Below are positions 8,190 through 17,461 of a stretch of 64,000 nucleotides of DNA, piece by piece. The first letter of the stretch is position 1; each line of letters begins with the position of its first letter. Source of the DNA: an uncultured Microbacterium sp. (GTDB lineage: Bacteria > Actinomycetota > Actinomycetes > Actinomycetales > Microbacteriaceae); the NCBI RefSeq assembly GCF_937927635.1, contig NZ_CALBRW010000042.1, positions 1-64,000 on the forward strand, written 5' to 3'. A program made the translations under genes and the position numbers. The notes beneath the pieces were generated by a model that had not been told where the DNA came from, did no database searches, and saw nothing but the letters and a program-made list of their open reading frames with translations.

Positions 8190-9394
8190 GATCGGTTCCT
8201 TTCAGTGCGGGCGGCGTGGATGCTCTGCTCCACGGCCGTCTCGAGTTCGGAGAGTCTGCGTGCCAGCTCGACGAGCTCGCGATCGTCCTGCGGCGCCTGA
8301 CCGCCGAGCAGGTCGTACAGCGCGGTGCGGGGCACGCCGAGGCGATCGGATGCGGCATCCGCCACCTCTTCCACGCGCGAGCGCGGCCCGAGCGCCAGCC
8401 GCGCCGCCAGCCGGGAGAGCGTTCCCGAACGGATGGCGCTGCCTGCGTGCGGGGCGTCCGCAGCCTTCGCGGTGAGCCTGGCCCTGCCCTGCATGGTCTC
8501 GGAGGCGCGCACGGTGACCGGAAGCGCCTCCGCCACCAGCGGCCCGAAGCGGCGTCCACGCCACCAGATCGCGGCGACGCCCGCCAGCATCAGCAGCAGG
8601 ATCGCCGGCGTCAGCCAGCCGGGGCTCAGGTCGCCGAGGGTCTTCTGCGCCGAGGAGATGTCGCTGTCGGCGAAGTCGGGCACGTACCAGACGACCTGGG
8701 GCTGCTGCGCGATCAGGGCCAGGCCCAGTGCGGCGTTCCCGTTCTCGGCGAGATGCCCGTTGGAGAACAGCTCCGTGCCCTCGACCAGCGTGATCGTGCG
8801 CCCGTCGGCGGTGCTGCGCAGCACTGCCGACGAGTCATCGCCGAAACATCCGTCGACGCCGCGCGCCGGGACGAACGCGCGCTGCGGCTCGATGCCTCCC
8901 ACACGGGCGAACTCCGGGACCGAGCAGGAGGCCTCGACTTCGGCGCCGCCGTCCCAGGCATCCGTGCCCAGCTTCAGCAGCCGCAGCATGCGTGCGCTGC
9001 TGGTGAGCAGCACCACGCGATCGGCGCGCTCCAGCAGGGTGCGGACGCCGTCGTCGCTGAGCGTGTACGGATCGGTGAGCACCAGCGTGGCATCCGGCCC
9101 CAGCATCGATGCCGCCTCGACACGGCTGCGCGTCTCCGTGATGTCGACGCCCTGGTCGCGGGCGAGCTCCGCCAGCGCCTTCGCCCCTGAAGGACCCGGG
9201 TTGGAGGGGCTGAGAGTGCCGGACATGTCCGCGCCGATCATCGGCAGACGCGTGGTCAGCAGCACGACGCCCAGCACGAGGACGATGACGATCGTCCAGC
9301 CGAGGATGCGTCCACGGCGCCCTGCCGGCGGCGCGGACGCGGTGGATGCGGCGGTGTCGGGTGCCGTCTGCGGGATGGGGGACAGGGTGCTCAT
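8186..9394 (-). CDS. DUF4350 domain membrane protein
   Basis: The 402-aa protein has a short Pro/Ala-rich cytoplasmic head, one transmembrane helix near residues 30-50, an extracellular domain with the DUF4350 pattern (a conserved SGAKALAELAR segment early, resembling GATase-like folds), and a second helix near residue 265 before a cytoplasmic tail. DUF4350 genes regularly sit between DUF4129 and MoxR genes in actinobacteria; the biochemical role is unknown. It overlaps both neighbours by 4 bp. Confidence 0.85.
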   Translation of the reverse strand: MSTLSPIPQTAPDTAASTASAPPAGRRGRILGWTIVIVLVLGVVLLTTRLPMIGADMSGTLSPSNPGPSGAKALAELARDQGVDITETRSRVEAASMLGPDATLVLTDPYTLSDDGVRTLLERADRVVLLTSSARMLRLLKLGTDAWDGGAEVEASCSVPEFARVGGIEPQRAFVPARGVDGCFGDDSSAVLRSTADGRTITLVEGTELFSNGHLAENGNAALGLALIAQQPQVVWYVPDFADSDISSAQKTLGDLSPGWLTPAILLLMLAGVAAIWWRGRRFGPLVAEALPVTVRASETMQGRARLTAKAADAPHAGSAIRSGTLSRLAARLALGPRSRVEEVADAASDRLGVPRTALYDLLGGQAPQDDRELVELARRLSELETAVEQSIHAARTERNRS

Positions 9395-10062
9395 GCCGGC
9401 ACTGCCTGGACGGTCTGCGGCTGTGCGCCCTCCAGCGGCGGCGCCGTGCGCAGTTCGTCGTCCGTCGCCGCCAGCAGGCTGTACATCTCCTCATCGGCGG
9501 GGGTGCGCAGGTACCGCACGGCGTCGAACGCCGTCGCGGTCGCGTGAAGCCGGTCGGCAAAGCCGGGGAACGGGGCGGCGGCCTGCCGGGCGATGCCCTG
9601 CGCGGTGTCGCCGGGCGCAGGGTCGATGAGATCCCGCTCCAGCAGGCCGCGTGCCAGAGCCCGGTAGCGCAGCACGACCGCGGTGTCCCAGTCTCGATCC
9701 CTGGTGGCGCGGTCGGCCTCGGCCCGCAGCTGCGCCGCCGTCCGGTCGTCACGCTCTCCGAGCAGCTCAGCGCGCCGGTGCGTCGACCGGGACGCGCGGG
9801 GTCGTCCCCACACCAGCAGGGCGACCACCAGTGCCAGGACGATCACCAGGACGATGATCGTCAGGAACACCGGGGCGAGGTCGCCCGTGCCCTTTCCACT
9901 GAACAGTTCGGAGATCCACTTCACGACGCCAAGGGCCCACTCGTCGAACCAGGTGGGCTTGGCTGCCTGATAGGCCTGTTTGGAGAGCTCGTCCTCGGCC
10001 CACTGCCGCGCCTGGTCCCCGTCGGGGATGAACAGATCGTCGGCCGCGGGAAGGAGGATCAT
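9391..10062 (-). CDS. DUF4129 domain protein
   Basis: The product is about 223 aa. It has one strong transmembrane helix around residues 65-90 (a run of Ile/Val/Leu after GDLAPVF) and a C-terminal cytoplasmic DUF4129 region with DTAVVLRYRALARGLLERD. Some DUF4129 proteins carry transglutaminase domains; this one does not. The frame is open much further upstream, but the ATG at 10062 gives a 4-bp ATGA overlap with the preceding gene, the same coupling seen throughout this operon. Confidence 0.83.
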   Translation of the reverse strand: MILLPAADDLFIPDGDQARQWAEDELSKQAYQAAKPTWFDEWALGVVKWISELFSGKGTGDLAPVFLTIIVLVIVLALVVALLVWGRPRASRSTHRRAELLGERDDRTAAQLRAEADRATRDRDWDTAVVLRYRALARGLLERDLIDPAPGDTAQGIARQAAAPFPGFADRLHATATAFDAVRYLRTPADEEMYSLLAATDDELRTAPPLEGAQPQTVQAVPA

Positions 10063-11504
10063 GCGTCGCCGCCCGGAGGCGCCCAGGGGCTCGGCGCGGA
10101 CGGGGGGATCGGCTGCGCCTGCGGGGCGGGCGCGGGAGTCGGCTGCGGGGGCGTCGCGGGCTGCGGGGGCGTCGCAGGCTGCGGGGCCGTCACGGGCGCG
10201 GCATAGGGCGGTGCGGTGGGTGAGGGATGTGCGGGCTGCGTCGGGTCGCCGAACTGCGTCGGGTAGCCCGGCTGCGTCGGGTAGCCGGGCTGTGCCGGGT
10301 AGCCCTGCTGTGCCGGGTACGCCGCGGGTGCGGGGTACGGAGCTGGCGCACCGTACGGATACGGCGCCGGGTACGGGTACTGTCCCGGAGCCCCACCGGG
10401 ATAGGCGGGGGCGGGCATCCGCGGCGGTGGATTCTTCGACACGGCCCGAGCCGGGTCCACCTCCCACGGGTCGCCGAGCGCCTCGTCCGAGGTGCCCTGC
10501 GCGCTGAGCTCCACGTACCGGATGAGCGCCTGGTCGAGACCTTCGTAGCGCATCCTGCTGTCCACGTACACCAGCGTGGCACCGGTGCCCTGCACGACCA
10601 GGGCGATGGCCGAGACCACCAGCACGAGCACCTGGGGGATCACGTTCGCGACGATCATCGTGACGATCTGCGTGGGCTCGTCTGCGCCGGTCGGCGCCAA
10701 CAGGCCGCCGAAGATCCCCGACAGCAGGGTCGCCGGGTAGGAGACCACCTGCACGGCGACGCCCATGATCGCCTGGATGAGGAACGCGATGCCGAACGCG
10801 AACCAGAAGCGGCCGCGGATGAGCCGCCACGAGCGCACCAGCGCGGTGCGCAGCGTCGCGCCCTCCAGCACCAGCACAGCGGGGACGACCAGCAGCTTGG
10901 TGGTCAGCCACACGAACAGCGGGATGCTCAGCAGCAGCATGAGCAGCCCGATCAGCACCGCGAATCCGATGGCTTCGAAGCCGTTCGACCCCGTCGCCGA
11001 GACCAGTCCGTACACGATCCCGAATGCCACGGCGACCCAGACGACCACGGCCAGGGCCTGCAGCAGCGAGTAAGAGAACAGGCGCCAGAATGCGGGCTTC
11101 ACCCGTCGCCACAGCAGGCGCAGCGACGCCTTCCGCCCCACCGCCGCGTACGAGACGTCGGCGGCGACCAGACCCTGCACGACGGCCGAGAAGCCGATGG
11201 CGACCAGCGACATCACCAGCACGGCCGCGCCGCCCAGCGCCGTCGACCCGATCAGGACGGGCAGGTAGTCGGCGGAGGAGGTCGGAACCGTCGCGACGCG
11301 CGCGACGATGAAGAACGTCACCAGCAGCAGCACGCCGGTGGTGATCGCCGTGACCACGAACTGCACGAGCACGGCGAAGCCCAGCAGCACCTTGGGGTTG
11401 TGCCGCAGTGCGGCGAACGCACGGCCGAGCACCGTTCCGAATGTCATCGGATGCAGGGGGAATGCCCCCTTCTTGGGCGCGGGCGCCCAGGCCTGACCGC
11501 TCAT
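10059..11504 (-). CDS. multi-pass membrane protein with Pro/Tyr-rich tail
   Basis: The product is about 481 aa. The first 300 residues hold six or seven hydrophobic helices resembling the glycerophosphoryl diester phosphodiesterase membrane domain, without any phosphodiesterase catalytic domain. The C-terminal 110 residues are repetitive and low-complexity (PAYPGGAPGQYPYP, then repeated QPGYPTQPGYP-like units). The start at 11504 is supported by a GGAGGGAG ribosome-binding site. It is first in the five-gene MoxR operon and divergent from mtrA. The function is unknown. Confidence 0.8.
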   Translation of the reverse strand: MSGQAWAPAPKKGAFPLHPMTFGTVLGRAFAALRHNPKVLLGFAVLVQFVVTAITTGVLLLVTFFIVARVATVPTSSADYLPVLIGSTALGGAAVLVMSLVAIGFSAVVQGLVAADVSYAAVGRKASLRLLWRRVKPAFWRLFSYSLLQALAVVVWVAVAFGIVYGLVSATGSNGFEAIGFAVLIGLLMLLLSIPLFVWLTTKLLVVPAVLVLEGATLRTALVRSWRLIRGRFWFAFGIAFLIQAIMGVAVQVVSYPATLLSGIFGGLLAPTGADEPTQIVTMIVANVIPQVLVLVVSAIALVVQGTGATLVYVDSRMRYEGLDQALIRYVELSAQGTSDEALGDPWEVDPARAVSKNPPPRMPAPAYPGGAPGQYPYPAPYPYGAPAPYPAPAAYPAQQGYPAQPGYPTQPGYPTQFGDPTQPAHPSPTAPPYAAPVTAPQPATPPQPATPPQPTPAPAPQAQPIPPSAPSPWAPPGGDA

Positions 11505-11599
11505 CGAGCACTCCCTCCGTGTGCACTCCCATGGTTGCATAACGGGTCCTCGCATCGTCGGCACGCGCCCGTGATCGGGACGCCGTCGGTAATGTCAAG

Positions 11600-11605
11600 T
11601 AGGCT
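11600..11605 (+). promoter_or_regulatory. candidate -10 element of mtrA
   Basis: TAGGCT lies 67 bp upstream of the mtrA start and would give a leader of about 60 nt. It sits in the intergenic region shared with the divergent membrane-protein gene. Confidence 0.4.
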
Positions 11606-11672
11606 GATCCGAGTTGTGGACGGCAGGGGAATCGCCGTATGCATCGCACAGAAAGATGAGGCTGGGCACAAG

Positions 11673-12353
11673 ATGACCTCACGGATCCTCGTGGTCGACG
11701 ACGACACGGCACTGGCCGAGATGATCGGCATCGTGCTGCGCACGGAGGGTTTCGACGTGCTGTTCTGCGCCGATGGTGCACTGGCCGTGGAGGAGTGGCG
11801 CTCCTCCCGTCCTGATCTCGTGCTGCTCGATCTCATGCTCCCCGGCATGGACGGCATCGAGATCTGCACCCGCATCCGCGCGGAGTCCGGCGTGCCGGTG
11901 ATCATGCTCACCGCCCGCAGCGACACGGCCGACGTCGTCCGCGGTCTCGAGGTCGGCGCCGACGACTACATGGTCAAGCCCTTCAACCCGAAGGAGCTCG
12001 TCGCCCGCATCCGCACCCGCCTGCGGCCGGCGCCGCAGGCGACCGCCGAGGTGCTGCGCGTCGGGGACCTCACCATCGACGTCGATGCGCACGAGGTGCG
12101 TCGCGGCACGGCTCCCATCGCCCTCACCCCGCTGGAGTTCCAGCTGCTGGTCGCGCTTGCCTCCAAGCCGCAGCAGGTGTTCTCCCGCGAGATGCTGCTC
12201 GAGCAGGTGTGGGGCTATCACTACAAGGCCGACACGCGGCTGGTCAACGTGCACGTGCAGCGGCTGCGCGCCAAGGTCGAGCTCGATCCGGACAACCCCC
12301 GCATCGTGATGACCGTGCGCGGCGTCGGCTACCGCGCCGGGAGCATCAGCTAG
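11673..12353 (+). CDS. mtrA: two-component response regulator MtrA
   Basis: The 226-aa OmpR/PhoB-type regulator has a receiver domain with acidic residues VDDD near the N-terminus, phosphoacceptor Asp53 in LVLLDLMLPG and the conserved Lys of MVKPF, then a winged-helix DNA-binding domain ending GVGYRAGS. With MtrB and LpqB it forms the conserved actinobacterial system controlling the cell wall, division and, in mycobacteria, replication-linked genes. The frame is open far upstream; the ATG at 11673 gives the canonical N-terminus MTSRILVVDDD. mtrB follows after 9 bp. Confidence 0.95.
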   Translation: MTSRILVVDDDTALAEMIGIVLRTEGFDVLFCADGALAVEEWRSSRPDLVLLDLMLPGMDGIEICTRIRAESGVPVIMLTARSDTADVVRGLEVGADDYMVKPFNPKELVARIRTRLRPAPQATAEVLRVGDLTIDVDAHEVRRGTAPIALTPLEFQLLVALASKPQQVFSREMLLEQVWGYHYKADTRLVNVHVQRLRAKVELDPDNPRIVMTVRGVGYRAGSIS

Positions 12354-12362
12354 GAGCCTGCG

Positions 12363-14048
12363 GTGATCGCGACATCCGCGACGCGCCTGCGACCCGCATC
12401 CTGGCGCTCGCCGCGCACCTGGCCCGACGCGCTGGAGGTGAACTGGCGGCGCTCGATGCGCTTCCGCGCCACGGCCATCACGCTGGCCGCCACATCGCTC
12501 GCGGTGCTGGTGATCTGCGTCATCATGGGCCTGGTCATCCGCAACGACCTGTTCGAGGCGCGCAAGGACGAGGCCCTGCACAATGCCAGGGTCGCCGTGG
12601 CGCAGGCGCAGCGCGTGGTCGACGCCGGCGTGGCCGGCGATGACCGGGCCACGCTCACCAACCTCTGGAACGAGGCGCAGCGCGAGCTGGGCCGGGCCTC
12701 GTCGTCGAACCTCATCGTCGGCAACCTCGCCCAGCGCCTGGGCGAGGGCTACACGCCGCTGGGGTTCGGCAGCCTGCAGCTGACCTATCAGCAGCTCAGC
12801 AACGAGCTGCGCACGCGGGTGCAGAAGGTCCCGACCCGGCAGGCCTGGCAGTCCATCGCGCTGCCGCATGGCGATCGGCCGGCATCCGCCGGCATCGTCG
12901 TCGGGCAGATGCTCACCATCCCCGACGTCGCGACGTACGACATCTACATCGCCTACGACTTCTCGGATGCCGACGACACCCTGCTGTTCGTGCAGCGCAC
13001 CCTGTGGCTGGCAGGACTCACGCTGATCGCCCTGATCGGGGGCATCAGCTGGCTGGTGCTGAGATCCGTCTCCGCACCGATCATCGAGGCGGCGGAGACC
13101 AGCGCCCGGCTGGCGGCGGGGGATCTGGGCGTGCGGCTGCCCGTGCACGGCGAGGACGAGCTGGCGAGCCTCGGCCGTTCGTTCAACGCCATGGCCGACA
13201 GCATCGAGCGGCAGATCAAGGAGCTCGCGGAGCTGTCGCTCGTGCAGCAGCGCTTCGTCTCGGACGTGTCGCACGAACTGAGGACTCCGCTGACCACGAT
13301 CCGGCTGGCGTCGGAGATGATCAACGACCAGAAGGACGACTTCGACCCGATGACGGCCCGCACGGTCGAGCTGATGCACACGCAGGTGCACCGCTTCGAG
13401 ACGCTGCTCGCCGACCTGCTGGAGATCAGCCGCTACGACGCGGGCTCCGTGCAGCTCGAGGTCGAGGCCACCAGCCTCGCCCAGTTGGCGGAGGAGATGG
13501 TGGATCAGATGCGCCCGCTCGCGCAGGCGCACGACACCGAGCTGCGGATGGTCGCTCCCGGCGGGTACTCGCCGGTGGACATGGATCCGCGGCGGGTGCG
13601 GCGGGTGCTGCGCAACCTGGTCGGCAACGCCATCGAGCACGGCGAGGGGCGCCCCGTCGTGGTCACCGTGGACAGCAACCAGTACGCGGTGGCCGTGGGC
13701 GTGCGGGACTTCGGGCTGGGCATGCGACCGGAGGACGCCGAGCACGTGTTCGACAGGTTCTGGCGAGCCGACCCCTCCCGCAAGCGCACCATCGGTGGCA
13801 CCGGACTGGGCCTCTCGATCGCGTTGGGCGACGCCCAGCTGCACGGCGGCACGCTGCAGGTGTGGTCGCAGCTGGGCGTCGGCAGCAACTTCGTGCTGAC
13901 CGTGCCGCGCTCGGGTGGCGAGATCACCGGCCAGGGCCCGATCCCGCTGGAGCCCGAGGAGGCGCTGGCCGACCTCGGCACCCTGACGCAGCCCATCAGG
14001 CTGGGCCGCGATGGCGCACCGGACGACGACGGCGAGGAGGGGCGATGA
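12363..14048 (+). CDS. mtrB: sensor histidine kinase MtrB
   Basis: The 561-aa membrane kinase has a first transmembrane helix near residues 37-60, an extracytoplasmic sensor region, a second helix near residues 215-240, a HAMP linker, a HisKA domain with the phosphorylated His near residue 303 (SHELRTPLTT) and a HATPase domain with GTGLGLSIALG. It starts with GTG 9 bp after mtrA and overlaps lpqB by 4 bp, so the three genes should be one transcript. It phosphorylates MtrA. Confidence 0.95.
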   Translation: MIATSATRLRPASWRSPRTWPDALEVNWRRSMRFRATAITLAATSLAVLVICVIMGLVIRNDLFEARKDEALHNARVAVAQAQRVVDAGVAGDDRATLTNLWNEAQRELGRASSSNLIVGNLAQRLGEGYTPLGFGSLQLTYQQLSNELRTRVQKVPTRQAWQSIALPHGDRPASAGIVVGQMLTIPDVATYDIYIAYDFSDADDTLLFVQRTLWLAGLTLIALIGGISWLVLRSVSAPIIEAAETSARLAAGDLGVRLPVHGEDELASLGRSFNAMADSIERQIKELAELSLVQQRFVSDVSHELRTPLTTIRLASEMINDQKDDFDPMTARTVELMHTQVHRFETLLADLLEISRYDAGSVQLEVEATSLAQLAEEMVDQMRPLAQAHDTELRMVAPGGYSPVDMDPRRVRRVLRNLVGNAIEHGEGRPVVVTVDSNQYAVAVGVRDFGLGMRPEDAEHVFDRFWRADPSRKRTIGGTGLGLSIALGDAQLHGGTLQVWSQLGVGSNFVLTVPRSGGEITGQGPIPLEPEEALADLGTLTQPIRLGRDGAPDDDGEEGR

Positions 14049-15751
14049 GGCGCAGAAGAGGCATCCGCCTGCTCGTGGTCGCCGTGACCGGGCTGCTGCT
14101 GGCAGGGTGCTCGGGACTGCCGACGTCCGGGCCGCCGAACCCGGGACTGACCATCGGCGACGATGGGCAGGAGCAGATCTTCATCCCCACCGCCTCGGAT
14201 CCGCAGCCGGGCGACAGCCCCGAACAGATCGTCAAGGGGTTCCTGGAGGCGTCCATGACGCCGACCAGCAACTGGGACACCGCGCAGAAGTACCTCACGG
14301 ACGGCTTCCGCGCGACCTGGAAGCCCGGATCGTCGGTGACGATCGACGAGTCCGCGACCACGCGCGAGTTCACCTCCACGGTGAAGGCAGACGACAAGTC
14401 GGCGAAGTCCGCCGAGGTGCACGCCCAGTTCCAGCAGGTCGCCAGCGTCGATGCCTCCGGCGCCTACACCGGAGACTCCGGTACGGCGAAGGCGACGTAC
14501 AAGCTCAAGCGCGAGAAGGACGGAGAGTGGCGCATCTCCGAGGCGAACGACGGGATCGTGCTCGATGCCCCGACGTTCCCGCGGGTGTACCAGAAGTACG
14601 CGCTGAAGTACTTCGATCCGGGGTGGAAGCATCTCGTGCCCGACGTGCGCTGGTTCCCGCGCCGGCCCTCGATGGCCACCACCATCGCCCGTGCGCTGAT
14701 CTCCGGCAAGCCCAGCGAGTGGCTGGCGCCTGCAGTGCGCTCGGCGTTCACCGGGGACATCTCGCTGGCCGGGGATGCCGTGACCGTCGACTCCTCGCAG
14801 GTCGCGACGGTCGGTCTCTCGCGCACGGCGATGTCGGCGTCGGCCATCGACCTCTCCCGCATGCGCACGCAGCTCGAGAGCAGCCTGGCCGGCGCCGGAG
14901 TGTCGGAGGTGCGCTTCACCGTCGACGGGGCGCCGCTGGAAGCGGGGCTCATTCCTGTCGACGAGAACGTCGTCGACCCCGGAGTGCTCGTGCTCACCGA
15001 TGACGGCTTCGGCCGCATCCTGTCCGGAGCCAGCGTCGAGCCCGTCGGCGGCCTCACGGCGCAGATCGCCAAGATGGCGGTGCCTCCGACGGCGATCGAC
15101 GTGTCGCTGGATGCGACTCTGGCGGCTGTGCAGCTGCGCGACGGCGACGTGGCCGCCCTCAGGTCGGGCGAGCAGATCCCGCTCGACGACCGCGATGATC
15201 TGATCGAGCCATCGCTGGATCCGTTCGGATACGTCTGGACGGTGCCCGATGACGCCCCGGGCATGCTCGTGGCGTGGGGCGTCGACAGGGCGCAGCATCC
15301 GATCGCGAAGGCCTGGCCCGGGGCGGACAGCATCAGTCAGCTGCGGGTGTCCGCCGACGGCACGCGGGTCGCTGCCGTGGTGACGACGGGCAGCCAGCGC
15401 AGCGTCGTCGTGGCGGGGATCATGCGGGGCGAGAACTCCGAGCCAGTAGAACTGGGGGCGCCGCACACGATCGGCGAGCTCACCGGCGCTTCACAGGGGC
15501 TGGCCTGGTTCGGCTCGGACACCGTCGCCGTGATCAGCAGCACGCCCGATCCGATCTTCACGACCTTCGTCATCGGCGGCCCGTCGACCGCCTCCGCAGC
15601 TCCGGACGGCGCGGTGGCGATCGCCGGGGCCAAGACGCCGACGGGGCTGCGCGTGCTGTCCTCGGACGGCTCGGTCTATGCGCAGCGCGGGTCGTCGTGG
15701 CAGATCGCGGTGCCGAGTGCGCGGGTGCTGGGCACCCGCGCCGGCTACTGA
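14045..15751 (+). CDS. lpqB: lipoprotein LpqB
   Basis: The 568-aa secreted lipoprotein has a signal peptide (MRRRRGIRLL then a hydrophobic core) and lipobox LLAGC with the modified cysteine near residue 21. A GerMN-type domain and a beta-propeller-like C-terminal half follow, the usual LpqB layout. It modulates MtrB in mycobacteria. The ATG at 14045 overlaps the mtrB stop (ATGA), fixing the start even though the frame is open upstream. A 104-bp gap with an inverted repeat separates it from comF. Confidence 0.93.
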   Translation: MRRRRGIRLLVVAVTGLLLAGCSGLPTSGPPNPGLTIGDDGQEQIFIPTASDPQPGDSPEQIVKGFLEASMTPTSNWDTAQKYLTDGFRATWKPGSSVTIDESATTREFTSTVKADDKSAKSAEVHAQFQQVASVDASGAYTGDSGTAKATYKLKREKDGEWRISEANDGIVLDAPTFPRVYQKYALKYFDPGWKHLVPDVRWFPRRPSMATTIARALISGKPSEWLAPAVRSAFTGDISLAGDAVTVDSSQVATVGLSRTAMSASAIDLSRMRTQLESSLAGAGVSEVRFTVDGAPLEAGLIPVDENVVDPGVLVLTDDGFGRILSGASVEPVGGLTAQIAKMAVPPTAIDVSLDATLAAVQLRDGDVAALRSGEQIPLDDRDDLIEPSLDPFGYVWTVPDDAPGMLVAWGVDRAQHPIAKAWPGADSISQLRVSADGTRVAAVVTTGSQRSVVVAGIMRGENSEPVELGAPHTIGELTGASQGLAWFGSDTVAVISSTPDPIFTTFVIGGPSTASAAPDGAVAIAGAKTPTGLRVLSSDGSVYAQRGSSWQIAVPSARVLGTRAGY

Positions 15752-15771
15752 TCCGCGCCATCTGATCCTCC

Positions 15772-15802
15772 TGCACAATCACCGGGTTCTCCGGGTTGTG
15801 CA
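15772..15802. promoter_or_regulatory. inverted repeat TGCACAA-N17-TTGTGCA upstream of comF
   Basis: Perfect 7-bp arms separated by 17 bp end 53 bp before the comF start. A near-identical arrangement (18-bp spacer, same distance to the start) precedes the nuclease-like gene at 51344. It may be an operator or a transcript hairpin. Confidence 0.5.
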
Positions 15803-15855
15803 CGGATGCCGTGATCGCCGTCCGTCGCGGCCTGCGGGTGCGCGAGGATCGTCGG

Positions 15856-16512
15856 ATGGACGGCATCCGGGGGGTCGCGCAGGAGGCGCTGGCGCTGCTG
15901 CTGGCGTCGTCCTGCCCTGGGTGCGATCGCGTCGGCACGCTGCTGTGCGACGACTGCCGGCGGATGCTGGTCGCCGACCCGGTGCGGACGATCAGCCCTG
16001 GCGGCCTCGACGTGCATGCGGCGCTGGCGTACCAGGACGTCGCGGCGCGCTGCATCCGCTGCCTGAAGGAGGAGGGTGCGACGATGCTGGCGCGTCCGCT
16101 GGGGCTGGCGCTGCGGTCGGTGCTGGCGGCGCAGGCGCCGGCGGGAGCGCTGATCGTGCCGGTGCCGACCGGCCGCGCCGCGTACCGGCGGCGCGGATAC
16201 CGGGTTCCCGAGCTGCTGGTCGCGCGTGCCGGGTTCACGCCTGAGCGGATGCTGCGGGCCGCCAGGCGCACGGGTGATCAGCGCGGTCTCGGGCGCGCCG
16301 ACCGCGCGCGCAACGTGGCAGGCAGCCTGCGCGCGGTGCGGCCAGGAGGAGGGCGGGAGGTCGTGATCGTCGACGATGTGGTCACCACCGGGGCCACGCT
16401 GGACGAGGCTGCGAGAGCCCTGCGCGCCGCAGGATTCCGTCCGATCTGCGCGGTCGCGCTGGCCGCCACGCCCGGCCGTCGCGACACGCGGGAGATCCAG
16501 GTGAACGGATAG
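15856..16512 (+). CDS. ComF-family phosphoribosyltransferase-like protein
   Basis: The product is about 218 aa. An N-terminal zinc-finger-like segment (CPGC then CDDC near residues 20-35) is followed by a type I phosphoribosyltransferase fold with the PRPP loop VVIVDDVVTTGATLDEA. ComF homologues function in DNA uptake and natural transformation in competent bacteria; in actinobacteria the gene persists between lpqB and hpf with no proven role. The ATG at 15856 is preferred over one at 15796 because the extra 20 residues are not family-like and a GAGGAT motif precedes 15856. Confidence 0.88.
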   Translation: MDGIRGVAQEALALLLASSCPGCDRVGTLLCDDCRRMLVADPVRTISPGGLDVHAALAYQDVAARCIRCLKEEGATMLARPLGLALRSVLAAQAPAGALIVPVPTGRAAYRRRGYRVPELLVARAGFTPERMLRAARRTGDQRGLGRADRARNVAGSLRAVRPGGGREVVIVDDVVTTGATLDEAARALRAAGFRPICAVALAATPGRRDTREIQVNG

Positions 16513-16534
16513 TGACATGTCTGGGTGCGAGTAC

Positions 16535-16540
16535 TAGCGT
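16535..16540 (+). promoter_or_regulatory. candidate -10 element of hpf
   Basis: TAGCGT lies 62 bp before the hpf ATG, in the 90-bp gap after comF. The short leader that would result contains no obvious structure. Confidence 0.4.
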
Positions 16541-16602
16541 AGGGATCCACAAGGCGACCACGGTCCGCCCTTGGCCGGGAGGACCGGGACAAGGAGGCAG
16601 TG

Positions 16603-17259
16603 ATGGAAACGAGCATCATCGGCGTCGGAGTGAGCATCTCCGACCGGTTCCGCACGGTTGTCGAGGAGAAGACGGCGCGGATCCAGACGCTCGCGCCGCG
16701 GGCGCTCCGACTCGAGATCAAGGTCACGCATCGTGCGTATCGCAACGGGCGGGTTCCTGACGAGACGGTCGAGCTCACGCTGCTCGGCAAGGGTCCCGTG
16801 ATCCGCGCGGAGGCTGTCGATGCTGACAAGTTCACTGCGCTGGATCTGGCGCTCGACAAGCTCACCGAGCAGCTGCGTCGCGCGAAGGAGAAGCGGATCG
16901 ACGCGCGCAACCAGGCCCGCGGCGCGCACTTCGAGAAGGGCAGCGGCGCGCTGACCGGGATCGACGTGCAGCCCGCATCCGCCGACGTGCTCCGCGCCGT
17001 CGCGACCGGGGCCATCCCCGTGCTCGAGGACGAGGAGGAGGTGTACACGCCGGTCGTCATCCGCACGAAGAACTTCGATGCCGAGTGGATGACAGTCGAG
17101 GAGGCCGTCGACCGCATGGAGCTGGTCGGGCACGACTTCTTCCTGTTCGTGGATGCCCGCACCGACCACCCCAGCGTGGTCTACCGCCGCAAGGGCTGGG
17201 ACTACGGCGTGATCTCGCTGACCACGGCGGCTCCGCCCGCGGAGGCACTGGCGTCCTGA
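16603..17259 (+). CDS. hpf: ribosome hibernation promoting factor, long form
   Basis: The 218-aa protein has an N-terminal S30AE/YfiA domain (residues 1-105, basic, binding the 30S decoding region) and a C-terminal dimerisation domain (about residues 155-210, VIRTKNFDAEWMTVEEAVDRM). This is the long form that makes 100S ribosome dimers. An AAGGAGG ribosome-binding site at 16591-16597 favours the ATG at 16603 over the GTG at 16600. It is followed by a textbook terminator. In mycobacteria hpf is next to secA1; here a 5.7-kb block separates them. Confidence 0.95.
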   Translation: METSIIGVGVSISDRFRTVVEEKTARIQTLAPRALRLEIKVTHRAYRNGRVPDETVELTLLGKGPVIRAEAVDADKFTALDLALDKLTEQLRRAKEKRIDARNQARGAHFEKGSGALTGIDVQPASADVLRAVATGAIPVLEDEEEVYTPVVIRTKNFDAEWMTVEEAVDRMELVGHDFFLFVDARTDHPSVVYRRKGWDYGVISLTTAAPPAEALAS

Positions 17260-17294
17260 CCCGCTTGGGTTCCTGAGCCCGTCGAAGGATCGAA

Positions 17295-17320
17295 GGCCCG
17301 TCCCGTTCGCGGGGCGGGCC
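17295..17320 (+). terminator. intrinsic terminator of hpf
   Basis: GGCCCGTCCCG pairs with CGGGGCGGGCC (one T-G wobble) around a TTCG tetraloop, followed by the T-rich TTCTGCCCTTCTT. It is the clearest intrinsic terminator in the window. Confidence 0.85.
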
Positions 17321-17461
17321 TTCTGCCCTTCTTGGATGTCTGACGTCGTCTGCGTGCGTGCGCTTCCCGCGGACTTGTCCGATTGGCGCGGGTGGATTCC
17401 CGGCATCCGTCCGCGCGAAGCGCATTTCTCCGCGCCAAGCGCGTGGAGTCGGTTCCGGTAG

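Noticed and set aside
9391..11781. One long minus-strand frame that would fuse DUF4129 to upstream sequence
   Set aside because: The upstream part overlaps the genuine membrane-protein gene at 10059-11504 in another frame; the 4-bp ATGA overlap fixes separate genes.
17268..17292. Motif TTCCTGAGCCCGTCGAAGG resembling dispersed repeats of actinobacterial genomes
   Set aside because: Only one copy was noticed in the window, so a repeat family cannot be supported from this sequence.
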